The notes below the pieces were generated by a model. That model did not search any database and had not been told where the DNA came from. It saw only the letters and a program-made list of their open reading frames with translations. DNA of 12,884 nt, from NCBI GenBank assembly GCA_964385195.1, contig CAYLOC010000083.1, positions 1 through 12,884 of the forward strand, given 5' to 3'. Each line of letters starts with the position of its first letter. Position 1 is the first letter of the stretch. This document shows, piece after piece, positions 6,922-12,884 of the stretch. This stretch comes from CAYLOC01 sp964385195. Lineage in GTDB: Bacteria > Actinomycetota > Actinomycetes > Propionibacteriales > Nocardioidaceae. Made by a program: the position numbers and the translations under genes.

Positions 6922-7288
6922 GCAGCTCGTAACGCGGGTTGTAGATGATGCGCTTCCCGTCCTGGCACGAGACCCGGCCGCTGACGGTCAGCGCCACACC
7001 GGGCTTGATGCCCGGGATGCGGCGGCGCCCCAGCCACACCAACGTGACCGTGCCGGACCCGTCGTACAGCGTCGCCTCCAGGGTGGGCGTGCCGGCGCGG
7101 GGAGCCAGCGAGACGGTGCGCAGGTGACCGAACAGCCGGACCACCTCACGGTCGGTGACGCCGTGGATGGCCTGACAGCCGCTCACCTCGGTCTCTTTCT
7201 GCAGCTCTTCGGCCTCCATCTCCGCGGAGGTGGTGGAGAGCTTCTTCAGCGCGCGACGGAGGAGGTCGCCCCCTACCCGACTGGACAT
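6914..7288 (-). CDS. Small OB-fold nucleic-acid-binding protein
   Basis: A 124-residue protein with a charged helical N-terminus (1-45) and an OB-fold at about 47-123. VRLFGHLRTVSLAPR (50-64), ATLYDGSGTVTLVWLGRRR (72-90) and the strand GVALTVSGRV (97-106) are typical of the RecG/DnaE-type single-strand-binding OB domain (compare Rv2694c). It probably binds single-stranded DNA or RNA; the target is unknown. The ATG at 7288 has no clear Shine-Dalgarno. TACGCT lies 7 bases upstream of it and could be a -10 box for a leaderless transcript, in addition to read-through from dut and DUF3710 33 bases away. It overlaps DUF3159 by 8 bases. Confidence 0.87.
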   Translation of the reverse strand: MSSRVGGDLLRRALKKLSTTSAEMEAEELQKETEVSGCQAIHGVTDREVVRLFGHLRTVSLAPRAGTPTLEATLYDGSGTVTLVWLGRRRIPGIKPGVALTVSGRVSCQDGKRIIYNPRYELRD

Positions 7289-7322
7289 GGATCCCAGCGT
7301 AGCCCCGGAGTGCCCGAGATTC

Positions 7323-8033
7323 TCAATCCTGCGGGTTGTCCTCGGACTGTGCCTCCATCTCGGCCAGCATCTGTTGCTGCGCGGCCTCCGGCACCTGCAG
7401 CGGGAGGGCTTCCCGGGGCCGCATCGCCTCCTCGCCGCGCACGACGATCACGTCGCGGAAGATCCGCTCCACGTCCCCCTCGGGGTCCGGGTCGGTCGCG
7501 GCGCGACCGAAGAAGGTGCCCCGCAGCAGCCAGCGTGGACCCTCGACCCCGACGACGCGGCTGATCTGGGTGGCCCGGCTGCCGTCGGAGCCTTGCACCG
7601 GCACCGACACCTTCAGCTCGGTGCCGAACTTGCCGTCCTGTTCGGTGGCGGTGCCACCGACCCTGGCCGCCTCGCCGCCGATCTCCTTGCGGACCTCGTC
7701 CCAGATGCCTTCGCTGCGGGGGGCCGCGAACGCACGCAGCTCCAGACCGGACTGCGCCCCGGCGTACATCACCGAGGCCACCTGGCCGCTCTGGTCCACC
7801 TGCAGGCGCAGCTCCATATCGCTGGAGCCCTTGATGACCAGTCCGCCGAGGTCGACGTAGGTGTCATCGGACTCATCGGCGCTGGTCTCCGCCCGGTCCC
7901 AGGGGCCGCGGGTGCGGCTTTCGAGCAGGTCCTCGTCGGCCGCCACGTCCAGCTCATCGTCCCTCTCACCGGGAGCGGTGGCGGCCGGTTCGGGTTCGCC
8001 CGGGCCCTGCTTCCCGCGCCGACGGAAGATCAC
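7323..8033 (-). CDS. DUF3710 family protein, coupled to dut
   Basis: A 236-residue soluble protein of unknown function. An acidic, low-complexity N-terminus (about 1-58) leads into the conserved DUF3710 domain (about 59-210), including YVDLGGLVIKG (59-69), WDEVRKEI (111-118), GPRWLLRGTFFG (165-176) and the segment ending IFRDVIVVRG (191-200). The tail is Gln/Glu/Asp-rich. The GTG at 8033-8031 shares GTGA with the dut stop and has AAGGAGGAG ahead of it, a strong translational coupling signal. An open frame continues upstream through dut, but only as a shadow. Homologue from memory: Rv2696c. Constant pairing with dut hints at nucleotide or DNA metabolism, but no active site is visible. Confidence 0.87.
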   Translation of the reverse strand: MIFRRRGKQGPGEPEPAATAPGERDDELDVAADEDLLESRTRGPWDRAETSADESDDTYVDLGGLVIKGSSDMELRLQVDQSGQVASVMYAGAQSGLELRAFAAPRSEGIWDEVRKEIGGEAARVGGTATEQDGKFGTELKVSVPVQGSDGSRATQISRVVGVEGPRWLLRGTFFGRAATDPDPEGDVERIFRDVIVVRGEEAMRPREALPLQVPEAAQQQMLAEMEAQSEDNPQD

Positions 8034-8488
8034 GCCTGCTCCTCCTTGCTCGCATAGCCACCGGTCGACCCATGTCCGCCGGCCCCGCGCTCGGAGCCCG
8101 GAAGCCGTTCGACCTCGATGAATGTCGCGCGCTCGACCCGCTGCAGCACCAACTGCGCCACGCGGTCTCCGCGCCGGAGCACGACTGGTGTCCGCGGGTC
8201 CAGGTTGACCACGATCACCTTGACCTCTCCACGGTAACCCGCGTCGATGGTGCCCGGCGAGTTCACCAGGCTGACGCCACACTGTGCGGCCAGGCCGGAG
8301 CGCGGATGCACGAACGCGGCGTAGCCGTCGGGCAGGGCCATGCTCACCCCGGTCGGGACGACGGCCCGCTCCCCCGGTTCCAGCGTGACATCGACGGTGG
8401 TCACCAGGTCAGCGCCGGCGTCTCCGGGGTGCGCGTACGCCGGGACCGGCACGCGGTCGTCGATCCGGTGCAGCAGCACCTCCACCAT
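8030..8488 (-). CDS. dut: Deoxyuridine 5'-triphosphate nucleotidohydrolase (dUTPase)
   Basis: Hydrolyses dUTP to dUMP and pyrophosphate, keeping uracil out of DNA and supplying dUMP for thymidylate synthesis. The 152 residues contain all five motifs of the trimeric dUTPase family: 1, AHPGDAGADL (19-28); 2, PRSGLAAQCGV (62-72, Ser64); 3, NSPGTIDAGYRGEV (76-89, catalytic Asp82, Tyr85); 4, RGDRVAQLV (106-114); 5, RGAGGHGSTG (134-143). His in place of Phe in motif 5 is also what I recall for the mycobacterial enzyme. The ATG at 8488 has AAGGAAGG 4 bases upstream. It is the first gene of the operon dut, DUF3710, OB-fold, DUF3159, and overlaps DUF3710 by GTGA. Confidence 0.97.
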   Translation of the reverse strand: MVEVLLHRIDDRVPVPAYAHPGDAGADLVTTVDVTLEPGERAVVPTGVSMALPDGYAAFVHPRSGLAAQCGVSLVNSPGTIDAGYRGEVKVIVVNLDPRTPVVLRRGDRVAQLVLQRVERATFIEVERLPGSERGAGGHGSTGGYASKEEQA

Positions 8489-8573
8489 CGGGCCTTCCTT
8501 TCGGGGGACGTCACGGATGCGGCGGATACCGCCGGGTAAGCCTACCGGCGGCCGGACGTGACAGGCTTGCGGT
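8489..8573. promoter_or_regulatory. Divergent dut / DUF3093 promoter region with a 7-bp hairpin
   Basis: These 85 bases must serve both directions. CCGCCGG (8529-8535) and CCGGCGG (8545-8551) are inverted around GTAAGCCTA. On the dut strand TAGGCT (8543-8538) lies in the loop and fits TANNNT for a -10 box, with no good -35. DUF3093 has no clear Shine-Dalgarno before its ATG. The position supports a promoter; the exact elements are uncertain. Confidence 0.3.
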
Positions 8574-9047
8574 ATGGCCTCCTCCCCCGCCTCCGGGCTC
8601 CGGTACGCCGAGCGGCTGCACGTTCCGGTGTCCTGGTGGGTCGCCGGGGCGGTGTTCGTGCTCGCGGTGTGGTGGGCGTTCTACGCGGCGGTCCGCGGCC
8701 CGGCCGCATGGGTGGCGCTGGTGGTCGCCGCGATCGCAGTGGTGGCCGCCTTGCTGTCCTACGGCCGGATCCGGCTGCAGGTGGACGCCGATGGTTTCCA
8801 CGCGGGCCATGCCTGGCTGGAGTGGGGTCACATGGGGCCGGCCACGGCCGTGGACCCACCGGCGCTCCGGCGGCTCCTGGGTACCGAGGCGGATGCACGG
8901 GCGTTCCTGCTCACCCGGCCCTACTGTCGTCGTGCCGTGCAGGTGCAGGTCGCGGACCTCGCCGACCCCGCGCCGTACTGGGTGGTCTCCTCGCGACGAC
9001 CGGAGGAACTGGCCGCGCACCTGAACCGGGCGAGCATGCAAGGATAG
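8574..9047 (+). CDS. DUF3093 family membrane protein
   Basis: A 157-residue protein with two close membrane segments (about 20-40 and 44-62) and then a soluble domain with YGRIRLQVDADGFHAG (63-78), DPPALRRLLGTEADARAFLLTRPY (94-117) and WVVSSRRPEELAAHL (136-150). This two-helix plus PH-like layout is DUF3093 (compare M. tuberculosis Rv2698, also beside dut). Function unknown. The ATG at 8574 has only a weak upstream purine stretch. DUF4235 follows 49 bases later on the same strand, so the two are probably co-transcribed. Confidence 0.85.
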   Translation: MASSPASGLRYAERLHVPVSWWVAGAVFVLAVWWAFYAAVRGPAAWVALVVAAIAVVAALLSYGRIRLQVDADGFHAGHAWLEWGHMGPATAVDPPALRRLLGTEADARAFLLTRPYCRRAVQVQVADLADPAPYWVVSSRRPEELAAHLNRASMQG

Positions 9048-9096
9048 AAGCACAGCAGTCACCAACGATCGTGAACCCGACGCGGGAGGGCCGCCA

Positions 9097-9504
9097 GTGT
9101 CAACGAAGTCCGGGAAGAAGTCGGAGAAGAAGGCCGCCAAGGAGCAGGCGAAGGCGGAGAAGCAGGCACGCAAGGAAGCCAACAAGGGCAAGAAGACCTG
9201 GAAGGTGATGACCAAGGGCTCCGCGGTCGTTGCCGGGGTCCTCGCCACCAAGGCCCTGGATGCAACCTGGCGCACCGCGACCGGGCACCGGCCCCCGAAC
9301 AAGGCCGAACACCCCGGCGTGTCGAACCGGGAGGCGTTCGCGTGGGCCGCGGTGAGCGGCATGGCCATGGGAGTGACCAAGGCGGCCGTCAACCGGCGAG
9401 CGGTCAACTACTGGATGCGCTCGACCGGCAAGCCACCACCGGGACTCTCCGGCGACGCATACGCAGCAAAAGAGAAGAAGGCGAAGAAGGCCAAGAAGAA
9501 GTGA
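9097..9504 (+). CDS. DUF4235 family protein with lysine-rich ends
   Basis: A 135-residue protein. The central region (about 35-108) has WKVMTKGSAVVAGVLATKAL, TWRTATGHRPPN and NREAFAWAAVSGMAMGVTKA, typical of DUF4235, with two moderately hydrophobic segments (about 41-55 and 79-97). Both ends are basic: roughly a third of the first 40 residues are Lys, and the last 11 are almost all Lys and Ala. The start is GTG with GGGAGGG ahead of it. Function unknown. The Lys-rich ends may bind anionic lipid or nucleic acid; that is inference. It converges on DUF4193 with 36 bases between the stops. Confidence 0.82.
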   Translation: MSTKSGKKSEKKAAKEQAKAEKQARKEANKGKKTWKVMTKGSAVVAGVLATKALDATWRTATGHRPPNKAEHPGVSNREAFAWAAVSGMAMGVTKAAVNRRAVNYWMRSTGKPPPGLSGDAYAAKEKKAKKAKKK

Positions 9505-9540
9505 CCTGCGGTACGGCGACGTGGCCGGACCCTGGTCGGG

Positions 9541-9840
9541 TCAGGCCGCGCAGTCGTTGCAGATGAGCTCGCCGTTCTTCGCCGAGGCGAGCTGGCTGCG
9601 GTGGTGCACCAGGAAGCACCGCGAGCACGTGAACTCATCGGACTGCCGCGGCAGCACCTGGACGGAGAGCTCCTCGTGGGACAGGTCCGCCCCGGGCAGC
9701 TCGAAGGACTCCGCGGCCTCGGCCTCGTCCTCGTCGACCTTGCCGGAGTTCTTGCCGTGCCGACGTGACTTCAGTTCCTCGATCGAGTCCTCATCGACCT
9801 CTTCATCGGCCTTGCGCGGTGCGTCGTAGTCGGTTGCCAT
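9541..9840 (-). CDS. DUF4193 zinc-ribbon protein
   Basis: A 99-residue protein. The first two thirds are acidic and probably disordered; the conserved end carries Cys72-x2-Cys75 (FTCSRC) and Cys94-x2-Cys97 (ICNDC) 18 residues apart, a likely zinc ribbon. FLVHHRSQLA between them is characteristic of DUF4193 (compare M. tuberculosis Rv2699c, 100 residues). Such small acidic zinc-ribbon proteins often bind RNA polymerase or other proteins, but I know of no proven role. The start is ATG with only a weak Shine-Dalgarno (AGGCAGGGCAGGCAGC). It appears monocistronic, with its own upstream region of about 150 bases. Confidence 0.9.
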   Translation of the reverse strand: MATDYDAPRKADEEVDEDSIEELKSRRHGKNSGKVDEDEAEAAESFELPGADLSHEELSVQVLPRQSDEFTCSRCFLVHHRSQLASAKNGELICNDCAA

Positions 9841-9901
9841 GCTGCCTGCCCTGCCTGTCCTGACGGTGGTTGCTGCGGCTGTTCCCAGCCGTATGTCCTC
9901 T

Positions 9902-9920
9902 AACGCGGAGCGGCCGCGTT
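9902..9920 (-). promoter_or_regulatory. Hairpin in the DUF4193 leader
   Basis: AACGCGG (9902-9908) and CCGCGTT (9914-9920) are perfect inverted arms around a 5-base loop, 62-80 bases before the DUF4193 start. On the plus strand it is followed by TTGTG, giving a terminator-like TTTT, but no plus-strand transcript obviously needs one. On the minus strand it would lie in the 5' leader or the promoter region. Confidence 0.35.
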
Positions 9921-9981
9921 TTGTGCCCCTCAGCGGCGAGATTGTGCCTGATTTTTGCCGAGAGTTCCAGAGGAATTGTGC
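9921..9981. repeat. Three direct TTGTGC hexamers upstream of DUF4193
   Basis: TTGTGC starts at 9921, 9942 and 9976 (GCACAA on the DUF4193 strand); the last two extend to ATTGTGC. Spacings are 21 and 34 bases, close to two and about three helical turns. The segment is AT-richer than its surroundings and lies where the DUF4193 promoter is expected. CACAAT could be a -10 box, or the set could be binding sites. The hexamer is short, so chance is not excluded. Confidence 0.3.
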
Positions 9982-10003
9982 AGTGTCTCACCACGAGGTC
10001 GTT

Positions 10004-10045
10004 CTGCGGCCCCTCCGCAGGCGCAAACGTGGCGAACGCCACGTT
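10004..10045 (-). terminator. Tandem hairpins after suhB, probable terminator
   Basis: Going down the minus strand, a stem of AACGTGGCG (10026-10034) and CGCCACGTT (10037-10045) starts 13 bases past the suhB stop. It is followed by a second stem, CTGCGG (10004-10009) with CCGCAG (10015-10020). Position and stability fit the end of the cpfC-suhB operon. There is no U tract beyond TTT, as is usual in this group. Confidence 0.55.
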
Positions 10046-10058
10046 GCTACAGCGTCCG

Positions 10059-10877
10059 CTACGGCCAGTCCGGCAACGGCCACGCGCCGAATCCGGCCTC
10101 GGTCAATGCCCCCTGGAAAGGGGCGAACAGCGCCTCCGGCGCCGCTACGGTCAGCCGTTGTCCGGCCGGCTCGGCGCCCAGCCCACTGACCCGGGCACCA
10201 GCCTCCGCTGCGATGAGCGCCCCCGCTGCGAGGTCCCACGGGTGCAGGCCGCGCTCGACGTAGGCGTCCAGCCGCCCGCACGCCACCGCGCACAGGTCCA
10301 GCGCCGCCGACCCGAACCGCCGGATGTCGCGGACCCGCCGTACCAGCCGGGCCGTCTCCTCCGCCTGGGCCGAACGGACGTCGCGCCGGTAGTGGTAGCC
10401 GGTACCCACCAGGGCGAACGACAGATCCCGGCACGCGGAGACGTGCACGGGGACGTCGCCGAGGAACGCGCCGTGCCCGCGCACCGCGGTGAAGGTCTCG
10501 TTACTGACCGGGTTGTGCACGACACCGGCCACCACCTCGTCGCCGTCCCGCGCTGCCAGCGAGACGGCGTACTGCGGGATGTTGTACAAGAAGTTCACGG
10601 TGCCATCGATGGGGTCGACCACCCAGGTCACACCACTGGTACCGGCGACCTCGGCACCCTCTTCGCCCAGGAACCCGTCCTGGGCGCGGGAGGCCCCCAG
10701 CCGGGAGCGGATGAGCTCCTCGGAGGCGAGGTCGACCTGGGTGACCACGTCGGTGGGGCTGGACTTGGTGGCGGCGACCTCGACGAGGCCGCGCCGGCGC
10801 TCGACGACCATCTGTCCCGCCTCCAGGGCGACGTCGCGCGCTAGGGCCAGCAGCTTCTCGGGGTCGGCGTCGCTCAT
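10059..10877 (-). CDS. suhB: Inositol monophosphatase family protein
   Basis: Mg2+-dependent, Li+-sensitive-type phosphatase, 272 residues. Metal ligands are seen in GEEGAE (71-76), WVVDPIDGTVNF (85-96: Asp88, Asp91) and HPWDLAAGALIAAEAGA (212-228: Asp215). The substrate is probably inositol-1-phosphate, for phosphatidylinositol synthesis as in other actinomycetes; histidinol phosphate, NADP or fructose bisphosphate phosphatase activity is known in relatives and cannot be excluded. The ATG at 10877-10875 shares ATGA with the cpfC stop, so the genes are translationally coupled. The open frame continues far upstream through cpfC only as a shadow. The neighbourhood matches M. tuberculosis Rv2701c (suhB). 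Confidence 0.9.
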   Translation of the reverse strand: MSDADPEKLLALARDVALEAGQMVVERRRGLVEVAATKSSPTDVVTQVDLASEELIRSRLGASRAQDGFLGEEGAEVAGTSGVTWVVDPIDGTVNFLYNIPQYAVSLAARDGDEVVAGVVHNPVSNETFTAVRGHGAFLGDVPVHVSACRDLSFALVGTGYHYRRDVRSAQAEETARLVRRVRDIRRFGSAALDLCAVACGRLDAYVERGLHPWDLAAGALIAAEAGARVSGLGAEPAGQRLTVAAPEALFAPFQGALTEAGFGAWPLPDWP

Positions 10878-11989
10878 GAGGCCATCTCGCAGGAGGCGGT
10901 CTCGCACAGCGCGGGCCGTTGCTCCCGGGGGTTCGGGCAGCAGCCGGTCACACAGCGGTCCCAGACGTCTCCGGAGCCGGCGACGGTGATGCGGGACATG
11001 TCCTCCCCGCGCTCGACGCCGGCGCGTTCGACCAGCAGGTCGCGCACCAGCCCGACGAACGAAGCGTGGACCCCGGGGGTGCCGGCACGCGCGTACGGCA
11101 GACCGAGGCGGGTGGCGGTCGCTGCGGCCTCGGTGTCGAGGTCGTAGACCACCTCCATGTGGTCGGACACGAAGCCGATCGGCACCATCACCACTGCGGG
11201 GACGTCCCGGCCGTGCAGTGCCTCCAGGTGGTCGTTGACGTCCGGCTCCAGCCAGGGCACGTGCGGTGGCCCGGACCGGCTGCAGTACACCAGGTCGGCG
11301 CGGTGGTCGGTGCCGGTACGCCGGTTGACCGCCGCCGTGACCTGTTCGCTCACCCACCGGTGCGCTGCGACGTAGGCGTCGCCGCCCGGCCCGGACGTGG
11401 CCGCCATCGTCTCCGGGATCGAGTGGGTGACGAACACCAGCCGTGCCTGGTTCCGGTGCTGCGCGGGGAGCCGCGCCAGGGCCGCCAGCGTGGTGTCGAC
11501 GAAGGCGTCGACGAAGCCGGGGTGGTTGTAGTAGTGCCGCAGCCGGTCCACGGTGAGCGGGGCGGCGTCGGCGGTGGCGTCGGCGACGACCGCGTCGTAG
11601 AGGTTCTCCCGGTACTGGCGGCACCCCGAGTACGACGGGTACGCACTGGTCACGAACGCCGCCGCCCGGCGTACGCCGTCTGCTCGCATCCGCTGCACCG
11701 TATCGCCCAGCAACGGGTGCCAGTTGCGGTTTCCCCAGTAGACCGGGACGTCGATGCCGTGTGCGGCGAAGTCGGACTGCACCGCCGCTACCAGCGCGCG
11801 GCACTGGTCATTGATGGGGCTGCGACCGCCGAACCGGTCGTAGTGCTCGGCCACGCCCTCCAGCCGCTCCCGCGGAACCCCGCGGCCCCGGGTGACGTTC
11901 TCCAGGAACGGCAGCACGTCCGCAGGGCGCTCCGGTCCCCCGAAGGACACGACGAGGACGGCGTCGTAGGGCTCGACTGTCGGGTTCAT
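10874..11989 (-). CDS. cpfC: Coproporphyrin III ferrochelatase with putative [2Fe-2S] cysteines
   Basis: Inserts Fe2+ into a porphyrin in haem synthesis; in actinobacteria the substrate is coproporphyrin III (older name hemH). The 371 residues show VLVVSFGGPERPADVLPFLENV (11-32), HYDRFGGRSPIN (49-60), the metal-binding His189 in VTHSIPETM, SRSGPPHVPWLEPDV (237-251) and Glu279 in GFVSDHMEVVYDLD. Cys123 (YSGCRQY) and C-terminal Cys346, Cys350 and Cys351 (CVTGCCPN) are in the places where actinobacterial enzymes bind a [2Fe-2S] cluster. The ATG at 11989 has GGGAGG 8 bases upstream. It is divergent from sepH, and the downstream suhB overlaps by ATGA. Confidence 0.95.
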   Translation of the reverse strand: MNPTVEPYDAVLVVSFGGPERPADVLPFLENVTRGRGVPRERLEGVAEHYDRFGGRSPINDQCRALVAAVQSDFAAHGIDVPVYWGNRNWHPLLGDTVQRMRADGVRRAAAFVTSAYPSYSGCRQYRENLYDAVVADATADAAPLTVDRLRHYYNHPGFVDAFVDTTLAALARLPAQHRNQARLVFVTHSIPETMAATSGPGGDAYVAAHRWVSEQVTAAVNRRTGTDHRADLVYCSRSGPPHVPWLEPDVNDHLEALHGRDVPAVVMVPIGFVSDHMEVVYDLDTEAAATATRLGLPYARAGTPGVHASFVGLVRDLLVERAGVERGEDMSRITVAGSGDVWDRCVTGCCPNPREQRPALCETASCEMAS

Positions 11990-12140
11990 ACCCCGATCCT
12001 CCCACGCGCGCCGACATGGCCCGATCGACGCCTGCGGTGTTGAATAGCCTGTGGTGACTAGTCTGGAGCCGCACGGCGCGCTGTCTTGGTGTGTGCGCCG
12101 GGGGCAGCAAGACTACGCAGGACAGGTGCAGGAGGGCGCT
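11990..12140. promoter_or_regulatory. Divergent cpfC / sepH promoter region
   Basis: This 151-base spacer feeds both directions. An AT-richer patch at about 12040-12064 contains the 8-bp palindrome GACTAGTC (12056-12063). On the sepH strand TAGTCT (12059-12064) fits a -10 box; on the cpfC strand TATTCA within GGCTATTCAAC could be one. Neither has a good -35. In the sepH leader CGGCGC (12074) pairs with GCGCCG (12095), and GTCTTG (12083) with CAAGAC (12108); the two stems interleave and cannot both form simply. The sepH ribosome binding site is GCAGGAGG at 12128-12135. Confidence 0.35.
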
Positions 12141-12884
12141 ATGCGTGAGCTATCGCTCGTCGGGCTGAACGAGGACGGTTCCCGCCTCGTGTTGGTCGAC
12201 GACGCGGGCGAGGAGTTCACGGTGCCCGCCGACGACCGGATCCGCGCCGCCCTGCGCCGCCCACGCCCCCGTCCCAGCCAGCAGGTGGAGATCGATATGG
12301 ACAGTGCGCTGCGTCCGCGCGACATCCAGGCCCGTGTCCGCGGGGGCGATTCTCCCGAGGAGGTCGCCGCGCTGGCGCAGGTCCCGGTGGAGAAGATCAT
12401 GGGCTACTGCGTCCCGGTCCTGGCCGAACGCCAGCACATCGCCGAGCTCGCGCAGCGCAGCCATGTACGCCGGAAGAACGCCGAGGGGCCGGCCCGGCGA
12501 CTCGGCCAGGTGGTCACCGAGCGCCTCCGTGGTCGCGGGGTCGACCCGGACTCCGCATCCTGGGATGCGTGGCGGCGTGAGGACGGCCGGTGGTCGGTCA
12601 CCACGTCGTACCGGTCCGGGGAGCACGAGCGCAACGCGCGGTTCGTGTTCGACCACATCGGACGGTACTGCATGGCCGAGGACGACGAGGCGAAGTGGCT
12701 GACCGGTGAACGCCAGTCCGGCTCCCGGGGCCCGCAGCCCCGGGTCAGCGGTCAGGGGGGTCGGCGGCTGTCCACCGTGCCGACCGGGGAGGACCTGCTC
12801 AGCCTGCCCGACGAGGAACCGACCGACGACCTCACCGCGGTGGTTCGCGCCGTGGGCGACCAGCAGTCCACCGAGCACGAACAG
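12141..12884 (+). CDS. sepH: Septation protein SepH (DUF3071), 3' end cut off by window edge
   Basis: Actinobacterial cell-division protein that, as described in Streptomyces, binds FtsZ and stimulates its assembly. The 248 codons present start at an ATG with GGAGG 6 bases upstream and run off the right edge. The conserved N-terminal DUF3071 region starts at residue 1 (MRELSLVGLNEDGSRLVLVD). A helix-turn-helix-like segment follows at about 58-98 (RPRDIQARVRGGDSPEEVAA, then VPVEKIMGYC), then VRRKNAEGPARRLGQVV (109-125) and WDAWRREDGRWSV (141-153). After about residue 185 the sequence becomes disordered and Pro/Gly/Asp-rich, the usual linker before the C-terminal FtsZ-binding part, which is outside the window. 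Confidence 0.93.
   Translation, partial: MRELSLVGLNEDGSRLVLVDDAGEEFTVPADDRIRAALRRPRPRPSQQVEIDMDSALRPRDIQARVRGGDSPEEVAALAQVPVEKIMGYCVPVLAERQHIAELAQRSHVRRKNAEGPARRLGQVVTERLRGRGVDPDSASWDAWRREDGRWSVTTSYRSGEHERNARFVFDHIGRYCMAEDDEAKWLTGERQSGSRGPQPRVSGQGGRRLSTVPTGEDLLSLPDEEPTDDLTAVVRAVGDQQSTEHEQ

Noticed and set aside
8034..8282. Upstream extension of the DUF3710 frame into dut
   Set aside because: The extension is a shadow of dut. The GTG at 8033 has a strong ribosome binding site and the usual N-terminus (IFRRRGKQ).
9505..9540. A bidirectional terminator between DUF4235 and DUF4193
   Set aside because: GGCC-ACCC / GGGT-GGCC can pair only with two central mismatches and runs into the DUF4193 stop. 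It is too weak to list.
10878..11804. Upstream extension of the suhB frame to 581 codons, suggesting a fusion protein
   Set aside because: The extension lies out of frame over cpfC and has low-complexity composition. The ATGA overlap at 10874-10877 gives the natural suhB start.

Overview
This window reads as chromosomal DNA from a high-GC Gram-positive bacterium (Actinomycetes). GC is very high throughout, GTG starts are frequent, and the gene set is typical of the group: actinobacterial aconitase, the ceoB/ceoC pair, DUF3159, DUF3710, DUF3093, DUF4193, a cysteine-bearing actinobacterial ferrochelatase and SepH. From memory, the order from the permease to the inositol monophosphatase closely follows Mycobacterium tuberculosis Rv2690c to Rv2701c, with local differences. 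I see no phage, transposase, CRISPR, tRNA or rRNA. This is conserved chromosomal backbone, not an accessory island.

Layout. 1-2481 (-): aconitase, cut off by the window edge about 80-110 residues before its end. 2482-2682: a 201-base gap holding an 18-bp perfect palindrome just upstream of the aconitase ribosome binding site, and a cluster of GGCAAAC-type repeats that form one strong hairpin and one competing hairpin. 2683-4737 (-): a KimA-like transporter of the APC superfamily. 4882-6221 (+): two RCK/TrkA-type proteins, ceoB and ceoC, divergent from the transporter. 6181-8488 (-): a tightly packed operon transcribed as dut, DUF3710, OB-fold protein, DUF3159; its last gene overlaps the end of ceoC by 41 bases. 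8574-9504 (+): DUF3093 and DUF4235. 9541-9840 (-): DUF4193 zinc-ribbon protein. 9841-10058: a gap with hairpins and a thrice-repeated hexamer. 10059-11989 (-): coproporphyrin ferrochelatase followed by an inositol monophosphatase family protein, overlapping by ATGA. 12141-12884 (+): sepH, cut off by the right edge.

How the genes may work together. The transporter keeps the residues described as K+ and proton sites in Bacillus KimA, and it sits next to two K+-channel-type regulatory proteins. The simplest reading is a potassium uptake module in which ceoB/ceoC gate a KimA-like carrier instead of a TrkH pore. The dut operon links dUTP removal to a predicted nucleic-acid-binding protein and two uncharacterised proteins, coupled by GTGA-type overlaps. 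cpfC and suhB are co-transcribed but not obviously linked in function. No gene-free stretch exceeds about 220 bases.

Limits. Family assignments come from recognising motifs by eye; no search or folding program was run. Promoter and operator calls are mostly low confidence.
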